Below, in pieces: positions 17,147-25,808 of a DNA stretch of 64,000 bases. This DNA comes from an uncultured Massilia sp. (GTDB lineage Bacteria; Pseudomonadota; Gammaproteobacteria; Burkholderiales; Burkholderiaceae_D). The DNA lies in assembly GCF_913773735.1 (NCBI RefSeq), contig NZ_CAJYEB010000004.1, positions 1 to 64,000 on the forward strand, in the 5' to 3' direction. The translations under genes and the position numbers were made by a program. Under the pieces are notes generated by a model, which saw only the letters and a program-made list of their open reading frames with translations, was not told where the DNA came from and made no database searches. Position 1 is the first letter of the stretch. Every line of letters begins with the position of its first letter.

Positions 17147-18835
17147 ATGCACGGGAAGAACACCATCGCGGCGGCCTGGCTGGCGCTGGCTTGCGCGCCG
17201 GCAGCCTGGGGCGCGCCGCCGGCGGGCCAGGCCTATTTCGAGCGCAACTGCGCCAGTTGCCACACGGTCGACAGCAAGCTGTCCGCGCGCGCCGGCCCGG
17301 GCCTGTACAACGTGGTCGGCCGCAAGGCCGGGGCGGTGGCCGGCTACAACTACACGGACGCGCTGGCCAGGGCCGGCGCCGCCGGCAAGACCTGGACCAG
17401 GGAGGAACTCGACGTCTTCCTCGCCGATCCGACCAGGGACGTGCCGGGCACCGCGATGCCGATGGGGATCGCGGATGCGAAGCAGCGCGCCGCCGTCGTC
17501 GACTGGCTGGCCACGCAGGGCGGCAAGCCGGCGGCCGCCGCCGCGCCCGCGCCGGTAAAAGCCGCCGCCGGCGCCAAGGCCGGCGCCTGGACCGAGGACA
17601 TGCCGGGCGACCTGCACCACATCACCGCCGACCGGCTCGTGGCACCCTACGCCAGCGAGAGCGCCGGCAACGGCCCGAAGGTGGCGAAGCGCCCGGACGG
17701 CGCGCTGCCGGCCGTGCCGCCGGGCTTCAAGGTATCGGTCTTCGCCGCCGGCACCGGCCGTGCGCGCTACGCGCTGCGCGCGCCGAACGGCGACATCCTG
17801 CTGGCCGACACGGGCCGCGACCGCATCATGGTGCTGCGCCCGGATGGCGACAAGGCGGGCGAGGCGGCGGTGTTCGCGGACGGCCTGGCGCGTCCCTACG
17901 GCATGGCGCTGTGGCCGGCCGGCCCCGATCCGCAATACCTGTACGTCGCCAACGTCAACTCGGTGGTGCGGTTCCCGTTCGCGGCGGGCGACCGGAAGGC
18001 GCGCGGCCCGGCCCAGACCATCGTCAAGGAGATCAGCGACACCAGCGGCGGCCACACCACGCGCACGCTGGCGTTCTCGAAGGATGGCAAGACCCTGCTG
18101 CTGTCGGTCGGCTCGGCAACCAACGTCGCCGAGGGCATCGGCGCCCGGCCGCCGCAGCCGCTGGCGCAGTGGGAAAAGGTCCACGGCCTCGGCGGCGCCT
18201 GGGGCGAGGAGACCGATCGCGCCGCCGTGCTGGCCTTCGACCCGGACGGCGGCAACCGCCGTTCCTACGCCAACGGCCTGCGCAACTGCGTCGGCATGCT
18301 CGTGCACCCGGGCAGCGGCGACCTGTTCTGCAGCGTGAACGAGCGCGACGAACTGGGCGACAACCTGCCGCCGGACTACGTCACGCGCGTGAAGCAGGGC
18401 GGCTTCTACGGCTGGCCGTGGTACTACCTGGGCGCCCACGAGGATCCGCGCCTGAAGGGCATCCGGCCCGACCTGAAGGACAAGGTCATCGTGCCCGACA
18501 CGCTGGTCCAGGCGCACTCGGCGCCGCTGGGCATGGTGGTCTACCACGCACCGGCGGGGGCGAAGCACGCGTTCCCCAGGGAGTACGAGGGCGACATCTT
18601 CCTGGCGCTGCACGGCTCCTGGAACCGCGGCATCCGCACCGGCTACAAGGTGGTGCGCGTGACGATGAAGAACGGCGTGCCGACCGGCCAGTACCAGGAC
18701 TTCATGACCGGCATGGTGCTGTCCGACCGCGACGTCTGGGGCCGGCCGGCGGCGGTGGAGGTGGCGCAGGACGGCGCGCTGCTGGTCGTGGACGACGCCG
18801 GCGGCGTGGTGTGGAGGATCGTGCCGGCCGGTTGA
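17147..18835 (+). CDS. Cytochrome c fused to sorbosone-dehydrogenase-like beta-propeller
   Basis: This 562-residue exported protein has a signal peptide (about 1-22, ending AAWGAP), a cytochrome c domain (about 25-125) with the haem motif CASCH (Cys35, Cys38, His39) and a likely Met ligand in TAMPMGI, then an alanine-rich linker. A sorbosone/glucose dehydrogenase-type propeller follows (about 195-562), with DILLADTGRDRI, LRNCVGM, GGFYGWPWYYLG and FLALHGSWNRGI. Such proteins oxidise sugars or sugar-like alcohols in the periplasm, often with PQQ, and the fused haem can pass electrons onward. AGAGGGGGAGAC precedes the ATG. It lies 17 bases after the M14 gene, so they may be co-transcribed. Confidence 0.9.
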   Translation: MHGKNTIAAAWLALACAPAAWGAPPAGQAYFERNCASCHTVDSKLSARAGPGLYNVVGRKAGAVAGYNYTDALARAGAAGKTWTREELDVFLADPTRDVPGTAMPMGIADAKQRAAVVDWLATQGGKPAAAAAPAPVKAAAGAKAGAWTEDMPGDLHHITADRLVAPYASESAGNGPKVAKRPDGALPAVPPGFKVSVFAAGTGRARYALRAPNGDILLADTGRDRIMVLRPDGDKAGEAAVFADGLARPYGMALWPAGPDPQYLYVANVNSVVRFPFAAGDRKARGPAQTIVKEISDTSGGHTTRTLAFSKDGKTLLLSVGSATNVAEGIGARPPQPLAQWEKVHGLGGAWGEETDRAAVLAFDPDGGNRRSYANGLRNCVGMLVHPGSGDLFCSVNERDELGDNLPPDYVTRVKQGGFYGWPWYYLGAHEDPRLKGIRPDLKDKVIVPDTLVQAHSAPLGMVVYHAPAGAKHAFPREYEGDIFLALHGSWNRGIRTGYKVVRVTMKNGVPTGQYQDFMTGMVLSDRDVWGRPAAVEVAQDGALLVVDDAGGVVWRIVPAG

Positions 18836-18930
18836 GGTATGCATCGGAAAAAGCGTGATTCCCGGCCGGCCGGGCCGTATGATGCGACGACGTCTTGTCG
18901 TGTCCGCATACTGTCTGTCCGGAGGGTACA

Positions 18931-20448
18931 TTGAACCATCACGTTGTTCGCGTATCGAGGGCGGCCCTGGCCGCGCTGGCGGCATGTTCCATCGGCGCTG
19001 CAGCCGCCGAGCCTGCGCTGCCGCAGAGCGCCGTCCAGTGGCGCCAGGCCGCGGTCGACGACATCGAGGAGGCGGTCAGGCTCACGCGCGACAACCACCC
19101 GGGCACCCATGACCGCGCCAATCCCGCCTTTCCGGCGCGGCTCGACGCCGCGCGCCGCGACGCCCTGGCCCTGGCCGCCAGGGTGGACGGCCCGGCGGCC
19201 TACACCGCCGCGCTGATGCGCTTCAACGCGACGCTCGGCGACGGTCATGCCGGCATCGTTCCCCAACTCGGCCCCGCGGCGCAGCCATCCGCGCGCTGGC
19301 CCGGTTTCGTCACGGCCTGGCGCCAGGGTGGCCTGTTCGTCCAGGCGTCCGGCGGCGACGCGCCGCCGGTGGGCGCGCAGGTGCTCGATTGCGACGGCAA
19401 GCCCGTCGCGCAGCTCATCGAGCGCAATGTATTTGCCTTCGACGGACGCAGTGACGAACCGGGGCGCTGGTGGAGCCGGGCCAGGACGCTGTTCCTCGAT
19501 ACCGGTAACCCGTTCATCGCGTTGCCGGGGCGCTGCCGGTTTGCCGTGGACGGCAAGACCGTCGAGCGCGACCTGGCGTGGCGGGCCGTGGACGCGCAGG
19601 CCACGGGCTGGCTCAAGGATGGCTACAACGGCCCCGTACTGGAGGTGGGCCTGAGCGAGCCGCGCAAGGGCCTGTTCTGGGCTGCGATGCCGACCTTCGA
19701 CCCCGACCCCGCGCAGCGCGAGGCCTACCGCGCCATGACGGCGCAGGTGGCCGGCCAGCGCCAGCGCTTCCTGGATGCCGATGCGGTTGTCATCGACCTG
19801 CGCCGCAACCAGGGCGGTTCCTCGGCCTGGAGCCGCATGTTCGCCGCGGCGCTGTGGGGCGAGGGCAGGGTCGAACGCCGCCTGAACGCCAGGTCGGCGA
19901 AGACCGAGACCTGGTGGCGCGCCTCGCAGGGCAATGCCGACTACATGGCCGAGGTGCTGGACGAATTCACGCGGGAGAACCGGGTCGAGAGCCTGGCATG
20001 GGCGAAGCGCAACAGCGCCGGCCTGCAAGCCGCGCTGGCGCGCGGCGACACCTATTACGTCGAGAAGGACGATGCGCCCGCCGGCGCGGTTGGCGCCGCC
20101 GCCGACGACCTGCCGGACGATCCGCCGCCGTTCACCCGGCCCGTGTACGTCATCGTGCCGGGGCAGTGCGCCAGCGCCTGCCTCGATGCGCTCGATGCGT
20201 TCACGCAGTTCCCGAACACGATCCTCATCGGCGCGCCCAGCTCGGCCGACTCGACCTACATGGAGGTGCGGCTCCAGAAACTGCGCTCGGGACTGGCCTC
20301 GGTGGTCATCCCGAACAAGGTCTACGTGAACCGCGCCCGCGCCAACGGGCAGGTGTACCTGCCGGCCATCTACGTCAACGATGTCGACTGGTCGTTCGAT
20401 ACGTTTCGGCAGGTGGTCGAAAAGGACCTGGCGCGCCGCCGGCGTTGA
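18931..20448 (+). CDS. Secreted S41-like serine peptidase family protein
   Basis: This 505-residue protein has an N-terminal hydrophobic signal (RAALAALAACSIGAAAAEP). A C-terminal S41-type domain shows VIDLRRNQGGSSAWS and PGQCASACLDALDAF, where the Ser in CASAC occupies the nucleophile position of C-terminal-processing peptidases. No PDZ domain is obvious. The start is taken as the TTG at 18931 because GGAGG lies five bases before it and no ATG or GTG gives a sensible signal peptide; an upstream frame from 18895 has no ribosome site. It is 95 bases after the dehydrogenase gene. The substrate is unknown. Confidence 0.8.
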   Translation: MNHHVVRVSRAALAALAACSIGAAAAEPALPQSAVQWRQAAVDDIEEAVRLTRDNHPGTHDRANPAFPARLDAARRDALALAARVDGPAAYTAALMRFNATLGDGHAGIVPQLGPAAQPSARWPGFVTAWRQGGLFVQASGGDAPPVGAQVLDCDGKPVAQLIERNVFAFDGRSDEPGRWWSRARTLFLDTGNPFIALPGRCRFAVDGKTVERDLAWRAVDAQATGWLKDGYNGPVLEVGLSEPRKGLFWAAMPTFDPDPAQREAYRAMTAQVAGQRQRFLDADAVVIDLRRNQGGSSAWSRMFAAALWGEGRVERRLNARSAKTETWWRASQGNADYMAEVLDEFTRENRVESLAWAKRNSAGLQAALARGDTYYVEKDDAPAGAVGAAADDLPDDPPPFTRPVYVIVPGQCASACLDALDAFTQFPNTILIGAPSSADSTYMEVRLQKLRSGLASVVIPNKVYVNRARANGQVYLPAIYVNDVDWSFDTFRQVVEKDLARRRR

Positions 20449-20525
20449 ACGAGGTATCGTGGTTCGGAGTGGTTCAAAGTGACGGAAATTATTGACATTT
20501 ACCGACACTATGGAACAATCGATGC

Positions 20526-21125
20526 ATGAAGAAAAATCCATCTCCCGTCATGGCGCTGGCGCACTCGCGTGCGACCTTCAGCGCATCGGACGCCGTCGCC
20601 CTCGGTATTTCGCGCGTCACGCTGTCACGCCTTGTCGAACGGGGCGAACTGTCGCGCGTTGCTCGAGGCATATACACGAGCACGAAGCGGCAACCGACGG
20701 AATTCGACGGGATGCTCGAAGTCGCGGCGCAAGTTCCATCGGGTGTGTTCTGCCTCCTGACGGCGTTGCGCTTCCACCGGTTGACAACCCAATCTCCGTT
20801 CGAAATCTGGATGGCGATTCCCGGCAAGGCGCGCGTACCGAACATCGATTATCCGCCGGTACGTGTGGTCTGGTATTCCGGTGATGTCTTGAGTGAAGGT
20901 ATCGAAAGCCATCTGATCGAAGGGCAGTCGATTCGTGTTTACAGCGTGGCCAAGACGGTCGCCGACTGCTTCAAATACCGGAACAAGATCGGTATCGACG
21001 TCGCCATCGAAGCGCTCCAGGATGCGTGGAAAAAGCAGGCCGTGACCATGAGCGAACTGCACCGCTTCGCAAAAATCTGTCGCGTGGAGAAGATCATCCG
21101 CCCATATCTGGAGTTCCTTGTATGA
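20526..21125 (+). CDS. abiEi: Type IV antitoxin AbiEi-like
   Basis: This 199-residue protein has the AbiEi plan: an N-terminal winged helix (SASDAVALGISRVTLSRLV, then ARGIYTS) and the family core with IRVYSVAKTVADCFKYRNKIG. In AbiE systems this protein represses its own promoter and neutralises the AbiEii nucleotidyltransferase. The stop overlaps the toxin start by four bases (ATGA). A TTGACA at 20492-20497 is a possible -35 box, but no convincing -10 is at the right distance. Both genes are visibly more AT-rich than their flanks, which suggests acquisition by transfer. Confidence 0.9.
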   Translation: MKKNPSPVMALAHSRATFSASDAVALGISRVTLSRLVERGELSRVARGIYTSTKRQPTEFDGMLEVAAQVPSGVFCLLTALRFHRLTTQSPFEIWMAIPGKARVPNIDYPPVRVVWYSGDVLSEGIESHLIEGQSIRVYSVAKTVADCFKYRNKIGIDVAIEALQDAWKKQAVTMSELHRFAKICRVEKIIRPYLEFLV

Positions 21126-22051
21126 GCGTGGTGAAGAACGTTTCCGCTTCGGTCCTGGCAAAGCTGAAGAGCAAGGCCAGGGAAGATGGCGTGGAATTTC
21201 AGCAGATGCTGACACGATACGGCCTGGAGCGCATGCTTTACCGGCTTTCCCGGTCGGCACATGCAAGGTCGTTCCTCTTGAAAGGAGCGATGCTCTTCAA
21301 TTTGTGGTTCGACATGCCGCACCGGCCGACGACGGACGTCGACATGCTGGGCTATGGCGATTCCGGATTGGACACGTTGGCCAGTATCTTTCGCGATGTG
21401 TGCGAGATCGCCTGCGAGGATGGAATCGCATTCGATCCCGGAACGGTGAAGGCGGAAGAGATTCGCAAGGACGCGAATGACGAGGGTGTGCGCGTGACTT
21501 TTCTCGGGTTCATCGACAAGGTGCGTTGCCCCATCCAGGTAGACATCGGGTACGGCGATGCGGTAACGCCGGAGGCGCTCGATGTCGAATATCCTGTCCT
21601 TTTATCCGATCTCCCACGCCCCAGCTTGCGCGCCTATCCGAAAGATACGGTCGTAGCCGAAAAGACCGAAGCGCTCGTCAAGCTTGCCATGGCAAATACC
21701 CGGTTGAAGGATTATTTCGACCTGTGGATATTGAGTCAATATACGAGCTTCGATGGCCGCATATTGGCGAGCGCCTTGGCTGAAACATTTGGAAGGCGCA
21801 AGACCACCGTCGAGGCAAGTCCGATCGGCCTGTCGGATGAGTTTGCCAGTGACGCGATGAAGGTCCGGCAATGGGATGCGTTCATCAAGAAAAACCGCTT
21901 GCAAGCCCCGATGTTGCCGGAAGTCGTGCAAGGACTTCGGCAATTCCTGCAGCCCATGCTTGCCAGTATCGATCATGCCGACGTCTTTTCCGGACATTGG
22001 CCCGGCGGCGGCCCCTGGCAAAGCACAGCCTTGGGTATTTGCCAGGATTGA
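21122..22051 (+). CDS. abiEii: Type IV toxin AbiEii/AbiGii-like nucleotidyltransferase
   Basis: This 309-residue protein has the DNA-polymerase-beta-like nucleotidyltransferase motifs of AbiEii: FLLKGAMLF near residue 53 and RPTTDVDML near residue 67 (catalytic acidic pair), plus a conserved lysine-rich KTEALVKLAMANTRLKDYFDLW. Toxins of this family transfer nucleotides, with tRNA shown as a target for some members, and give phage abortive infection or plasmid stability. The ATG at 21122 is chosen for its overlap with the antitoxin stop and because the longer frame from 21026 lies inside abiEi. The gene keeps all expected motifs and looks intact. Confidence 0.9.
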   Translation: MSVVKNVSASVLAKLKSKAREDGVEFQQMLTRYGLERMLYRLSRSAHARSFLLKGAMLFNLWFDMPHRPTTDVDMLGYGDSGLDTLASIFRDVCEIACEDGIAFDPGTVKAEEIRKDANDEGVRVTFLGFIDKVRCPIQVDIGYGDAVTPEALDVEYPVLLSDLPRPSLRAYPKDTVVAEKTEALVKLAMANTRLKDYFDLWILSQYTSFDGRILASALAETFGRRKTTVEASPIGLSDEFASDAMKVRQWDAFIKKNRLQAPMLPEVVQGLRQFLQPMLASIDHADVFSGHWPGGGPWQSTALGICQD

Positions 22052-22056
22052 GCCAA

Positions 22057-22075
22057 GCGGGCATGGCATGCCCGC
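22057..22075. repeat. Palindromic repeat, GGGCA family
   Basis: A perfect dyad of nine bases per arm, GCGGGCATG-G-CATGCCCGC, followed by CCTAC. It lies between the convergent AbiE toxin and DUF885 genes and may serve as a bidirectional hairpin. Related GTAGGGTGGGCA palindromes occur near 27858, 27914 and 44936. Confidence 0.65.
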
Positions 22076-22081
22076 CCTACC

Positions 22082-23890
22082 TCATTTCGATTCGGCGATC
22101 CAGCGATCCACCTTCTTCTCCAGCAGCTCGAGCGGCAAGGTGCCTTCGCCCAGCACGATCTCGTGGAACCTGGGCAGGCTGAACTTGTCGCCGAGGGCAT
22201 CCTGGGCGCGGCGGCGCAGTTCCTGGATCTTCAGCGCGCCGATCTTGTAGCCCAGCGCCTGGCCCGGCCAGGCCATGTAGCGTTCGGTCTCGCTGCGCGC
22301 GATCGATTCCGGATAGCCCAGCGTCTCGCGCATGTAGCGGATCGACTGCTCGCGCGTCCAGCCCTTGGCGTGCATGCCGGTGTCGACGACCAGGCGCACG
22401 GCGCGCAGCATCTCGTCGTTCAGGTGGCCGAAATAGTCTTCCGGCTTGTCGAACAGGCCCATCTCCTTGCCGAGCGTCTCGGCATACAGCGCCCAGCCCT
22501 CGGTGAAGGCATTGTTGCCGCCGAACTGGCGGAAGTTCGGCAGGCCGAGTTCCTGCATCAGCGCGATGTGGAAGTGGTGCCCCGGCTTGCCCTCGTGCAG
22601 GAACAGCGTGACCATGCCGGTGCTGCCGTACTGGGTCGGGTCGTTCACCACAGACCAGAACACGCCCGGACGCGAGCCGTCGGCGGCCGGCGGGGTGTAG
22701 TGGTCGGACGCCGTCGCGCGCGACAGTTCCGGTTCCAGGCGCAGGTCGAGCGGGATCTTCGGGCGCAGCGTGAACAGCGCCGGCAGCTTGGTGTCCAGTA
22801 CGCCGTCGAGCTTGCGGTAGACGTCGATGACTTCGCGGTCGGTCTTGAACGGCTTGTATTTCGCCTGTTCCGAGACCCAGGTCGGCAGGCCGGCGGCCGG
22901 GCCGTCGTAACCCATCTGCGGGCCGATGCGCGCGTACTCGCCCTGGATGCGCGCCACTTCCTTCAGGCCGGTCTGGTGGATCTGTTCCGGCTGCAGCGCG
23001 GTCGTGGTCTGGCTGGCCACGCGCACGAGGTACCAGTCCATCCCCTGCGGCAGCGCGCTCCAGCCGGTGCTGGCGCGGCAGGCCGGGAGGTAGTCGCGTT
23101 CCAGGAAATCGGCCAGGCGCTTCAGGGCCGGGTTCAGCTTGCCGTCGATGGTGGCGCGGTAGGCGCCCGCCAGGGCCTTCCTGTCCGCATCCGCGAACGC
23201 GTCCGGGAAGGATTTTACCGGCGTGTAGTAGATGCTGTCCTCGGCGCGCGCCGCCACCAGCTGCTTGAACTGCGGCAGCGCCGACACCATGATCGCCTTC
23301 GGCTGCACCACGCCGCGCCGCATCCCTTCGCGCATGTTGGCGATGGCCTGGTCGATCCACGGGCCGAGCTGGTCCAGGCGGCTCAGGTAGGCGCGGTAGT
23401 CCTTGACGCTGGACAGCGGCTGGGCGCCCTGGCCGCTGGCGTAGTTCGCCAGCGTCACCGGCAGGCTGTCCATCTGGTTGATCGGCAGCAGGTGCTCGGG
23501 GAAGGGCTCGAAGCGCAGGGCGGTCTTGAGCTCGTAGTCGAGGATGTCCCAGCTGGTCTGCTCGCGCTGCGCCAGGCCGGCGCGCGGGATCGCGTGCAGG
23601 CGCTTGAGGAAGCCCTTGTACAGCGCGAACTGCGCGGCGCGTTGCTTCGGCGCGATCGACATGCCGAGCTGGTCGGCGAAGCGGTTGTCGCCGCTTTCGC
23701 CGGCCGACACGGGGTCGAAGCGGGCCAGCGCGTCCCAGTAGTCGTCGGCCAGCTTGTTCAGCTGCCTGGACGCGGCGGCGGCGGCCGGCTTCGCGGTCGC
23801 GGCAGGGTCGGCAGCGGTGGCGGCGCCGGCCGGGGCGCAGGCGATCATGGCGGCGCAGGCGAGCGCGCCCAGTTTCAGGAGGTGGTTCAT
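22082..23890 (-). CDS. Secreted DUF885 metallohydrolase
   Basis: This 602-residue protein has a signal peptide (about 1-24) and the DUF885 core. The probable zinc site is HEGKPGHHFH (His432 to His441), with FTEGWALYAE further on supplying the catalytic or third-ligand Glu, a pattern like that of gluzincin peptidases. DUF885 proteins are about 580-620 residues long and are treated as putative carboxypeptidases or esterases. AGGAGGTGGTTC-type purine-rich sequence near the start of the gene overlaps codons, so ribosome-site support is modest. The flanking gene on the same strand is 84 bases upstream. Substrate unknown. Confidence 0.85.
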   Translation of the reverse strand: MNHLLKLGALACAAMIACAPAGAATAADPAATAKPAAAAASRQLNKLADDYWDALARFDPVSAGESGDNRFADQLGMSIAPKQRAAQFALYKGFLKRLHAIPRAGLAQREQTSWDILDYELKTALRFEPFPEHLLPINQMDSLPVTLANYASGQGAQPLSSVKDYRAYLSRLDQLGPWIDQAIANMREGMRRGVVQPKAIMVSALPQFKQLVAARAEDSIYYTPVKSFPDAFADADRKALAGAYRATIDGKLNPALKRLADFLERDYLPACRASTGWSALPQGMDWYLVRVASQTTTALQPEQIHQTGLKEVARIQGEYARIGPQMGYDGPAAGLPTWVSEQAKYKPFKTDREVIDVYRKLDGVLDTKLPALFTLRPKIPLDLRLEPELSRATASDHYTPPAADGSRPGVFWSVVNDPTQYGSTGMVTLFLHEGKPGHHFHIALMQELGLPNFRQFGGNNAFTEGWALYAETLGKEMGLFDKPEDYFGHLNDEMLRAVRLVVDTGMHAKGWTREQSIRYMRETLGYPESIARSETERYMAWPGQALGYKIGALKIQELRRRAQDALGDKFSLPRFHEIVLGEGTLPLELLEKKVDRWIAESK

Positions 23891-23974
23891 GGGTCGGTGG
23901 TCTCGTCGGGGAAAAGAGAAGGGGGCGCCAGCGATGCCCGCGCCGCCCCGGGCCCGGTCTTTACCGGGCGGTGT

Positions 23975-25105
23975 TCAATAGCTCGCCAGCGGCGCCAGCT
24001 GGCCGCCCTTGAAGGTGTAGACCGTGACGGCCGTCTTCTTCAGGTTGCCGCCCGCATCGTAGCCGTAGGTGCCGGCCACGCCCTGGTAGCTGGTCGTGTG
24101 CAGCGCCTTGCCGACGGCGGCCGCGTCCACCGCGCCCGCGCCCTTGATGGCCTGGGCGATGAACATGGTCTGGTCGTAGAAGGCCGGGGCGTAGACGTCC
24201 GGGTCGCGCTGGAAGCGCTGCTTGTAGCGCGCCTTGAAGGCGGGGCCGCCGGCCTGCTTGTCGAGCATGGCGCCGGCCTGGGCGCACATGACGTTCTCGC
24301 CGACGGCGTCGCCGCCCAGCTTGGCCATCTCCGGGCTGCACAGCGTGTCGCCGCCGAGCAGGCGCACGTTCGCCATGCCGAGCTGCTTCATCTGGCGCGC
24401 CATCGGGGCGCCCTGCGGCGCGTAGCCGCCGTAGAAGATGGCGTCGACCTTCTGGGCGCGGAACGCGGTCAGGATCGCCGCGAAGTCGCTGGCCTTGTCG
24501 GTGGTGAACTGGCGGCCGGCCACGGTCAGGCCCGAGGCGCGCGCCTGGCGCGCGAATTCGTCGGCGATGCCCTGGCCGAAGGCGGTGCGGTCGTCGATCA
24601 CGCCGACCGTGCGGATCTTGAGTTCTTTTGCGGCGTAGGACGCCATCGAGGCGCCGACCTGCGTGTCGCTGGCGACGATGCGAAACACGTTGGGGTAGCG
24701 CGCCTGGGTGATCTTGGGGCTGGTGCCGACGGTCGACATCAGGATGCCGGCGTCGTTGTAGACGCGCGAGGCGGGAATCGCCACGCCCGAGTTGTACGGG
24801 CCGAGCACGAACCGGACGCCGGCATCGGCGAATTTCTGGGCGACGTTCACGCCGGCCTTCGGGTCGCCCTGGTCGTCCTCGGACAGCAGTTCGAAGCGCA
24901 GCACCTTGCCGCCGGCCTTGATCTTCTGCGCGTTGAGTTCCTCGACGGCCAGGCGCACGCCGTTCTCGTTGTCCTTGCCGGCAAAGGCGTTGGCGCCCGA
25001 CAGGGGGCCACTCACGCCGATGCGCACCACCTGTTCCTGGGCCTGCGCGCCGGCGGCCAGGGCCAGCAGGCCGGCGGCCAGCGCGATGTTGAATGTCGAT
25101 GGCAT
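23975..25105 (-). CDS. Branched-chain amino acid-type ABC substrate-binding protein
   Basis: This 376-residue periplasmic protein has a signal peptide (about 1-22, ending AGAQAQ) and the LivJ/LivK-type fold: VVRIGVSGPLSGANAFAGKDNENG at the mature start, VRFVLGPYNSGVAIPASRVY and FYGGYAPQGAPMARQMKQLG. It should bind branched-chain or related amino acids. No permease or ATPase genes lie nearby, so it must use a transporter encoded elsewhere. The ATG at 25105 is chosen because GGAG lies about nine bases before it; the frame extends to 25144 without signal-peptide character. The Lrp-type gene lies 66 bases upstream on the same strand, so amino-acid-responsive control is plausible. Confidence 0.9.
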   Translation of the reverse strand: MPSTFNIALAAGLLALAAGAQAQEQVVRIGVSGPLSGANAFAGKDNENGVRLAVEELNAQKIKAGGKVLRFELLSEDDQGDPKAGVNVAQKFADAGVRFVLGPYNSGVAIPASRVYNDAGILMSTVGTSPKITQARYPNVFRIVASDTQVGASMASYAAKELKIRTVGVIDDRTAFGQGIADEFARQARASGLTVAGRQFTTDKASDFAAILTAFRAQKVDAIFYGGYAPQGAPMARQMKQLGMANVRLLGGDTLCSPEMAKLGGDAVGENVMCAQAGAMLDKQAGGPAFKARYKQRFQRDPDVYAPAFYDQTMFIAQAIKGAGAVDAAAVGKALHTTSYQGVAGTYGYDAGGNLKKTAVTVYTFKGGQLAPLASY

Positions 25106-25171
25106 TGCTCGTGTCTCCGTTGTGTTCCGAACGGCCGCCATCATCGCACGATCAGGCCACGCAACGGAAGG

Positions 25172-25657
25172 TCAGGCCGCCAGGCCGTGCGAGATCAGTT
25201 CCAGCGGCAGCGCGGTCGTGCTCTTGATCTGCTCCATCGAGAACGCCGACGACACGCCGGACAGCTGCGCGGTCTTGATGAGCTTCTTGTAGAAGCGGTC
25301 GTAGCCGTCGATGTCGGTGGTGACGACCTTCAGCAGGTAGTCGACGTCGCCGCTCATGCGGTGGAACTCCAGCACTTCCGGCAGCGCGACCACGGCGGCG
25401 GCGAAGCGCTCCAGCCACTTTTCGTCGTGCTCGTTGGTGCGCACGCTGACGAACACCGTGACCGGCAGGCCGACCTTGTGGCGGTTGACGATACTGACCC
25501 GGCTTTCGATATACCCCTCTTCTTCCAGGCGCTTGACGCGCTTCCAGCAGGGGGTGCTGGACAGGCCCACTTTTTCGCTCAATCCGGAAATCGACAGGGT
25601 CGCGTCCGCTTGCAGGGCGGCAAGAATCGCACAATCGTATTTGTCGAGTGAGTTCAT
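25172..25657 (-). CDS. Lrp/AsnC regulator of the DecR (cysteine-responsive) type
   Basis: This 161-residue protein has an N-terminal helix-turn-helix (LSISGLSEKVGLSSTPCWKRVKRLEEEGYI) and a C-terminal RAM ligand domain (LPEVLEFHRMSGDVDYLLKVVTTDIDGYDRFY). The SSTPCWKRVKRLE and FSMEQIKSTTALPL segments are close to those I recall for E. coli DecR (YbaO), which activates a cysteine-detoxification operon in response to cysteine. The divergent neighbour is a cysteine desulfurase fusion, which fits the same physiology. An imperfect inverted repeat stands between them. Family is certain; the cysteine response is inferred. Confidence 0.9.
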   Translation of the reverse strand: MNSLDKYDCAILAALQADATLSISGLSEKVGLSSTPCWKRVKRLEEEGYIESRVSIVNRHKVGLPVTVFVSVRTNEHDEKWLERFAAAVVALPEVLEFHRMSGDVDYLLKVVTTDIDGYDRFYKKLIKTAQLSGVSSAFSMEQIKSTTALPLELISHGLAA

Positions 25658-25679
25658 TATTTCCGTCCTGATGTTTGGA

Positions 25680-25716
25680 GAATATTTATTCTTCTGCCGA
25701 AGAAGAATTAGTATTC
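25680..25716. promoter_or_regulatory. Candidate Lrp-type operator
   Basis: An AT-rich inverted repeat: GAATATTTATTCTTC (25680-25694) and GAAGAATTAGTATTC (25702-25716), matching at 13 of 15 positions around a 7-base centre. It lies just upstream of the Lrp-type gene, in the divergent region shared with the cysteine desulfurase fusion. Two AGTACGT direct repeats follow at 25720 and 25740, 20 bases apart. Confidence 0.6.
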
Positions 25717-25808
25717 TTTAGTACGTCCAATTCGGCATGAGTACGTAACATATTACTCAACAATGAAGCGCATGGCGCAATTTTTTTGGACTTTTAGCAA
25801 TTATTTTC

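Noticed and set aside
20492..20514. TTGACA at 20492 with TATGGA as a sigma-70 promoter for abiE
   Set aside because: Only 11 bases separate the two boxes, and no better -10 lies at 16 to 18 bases.
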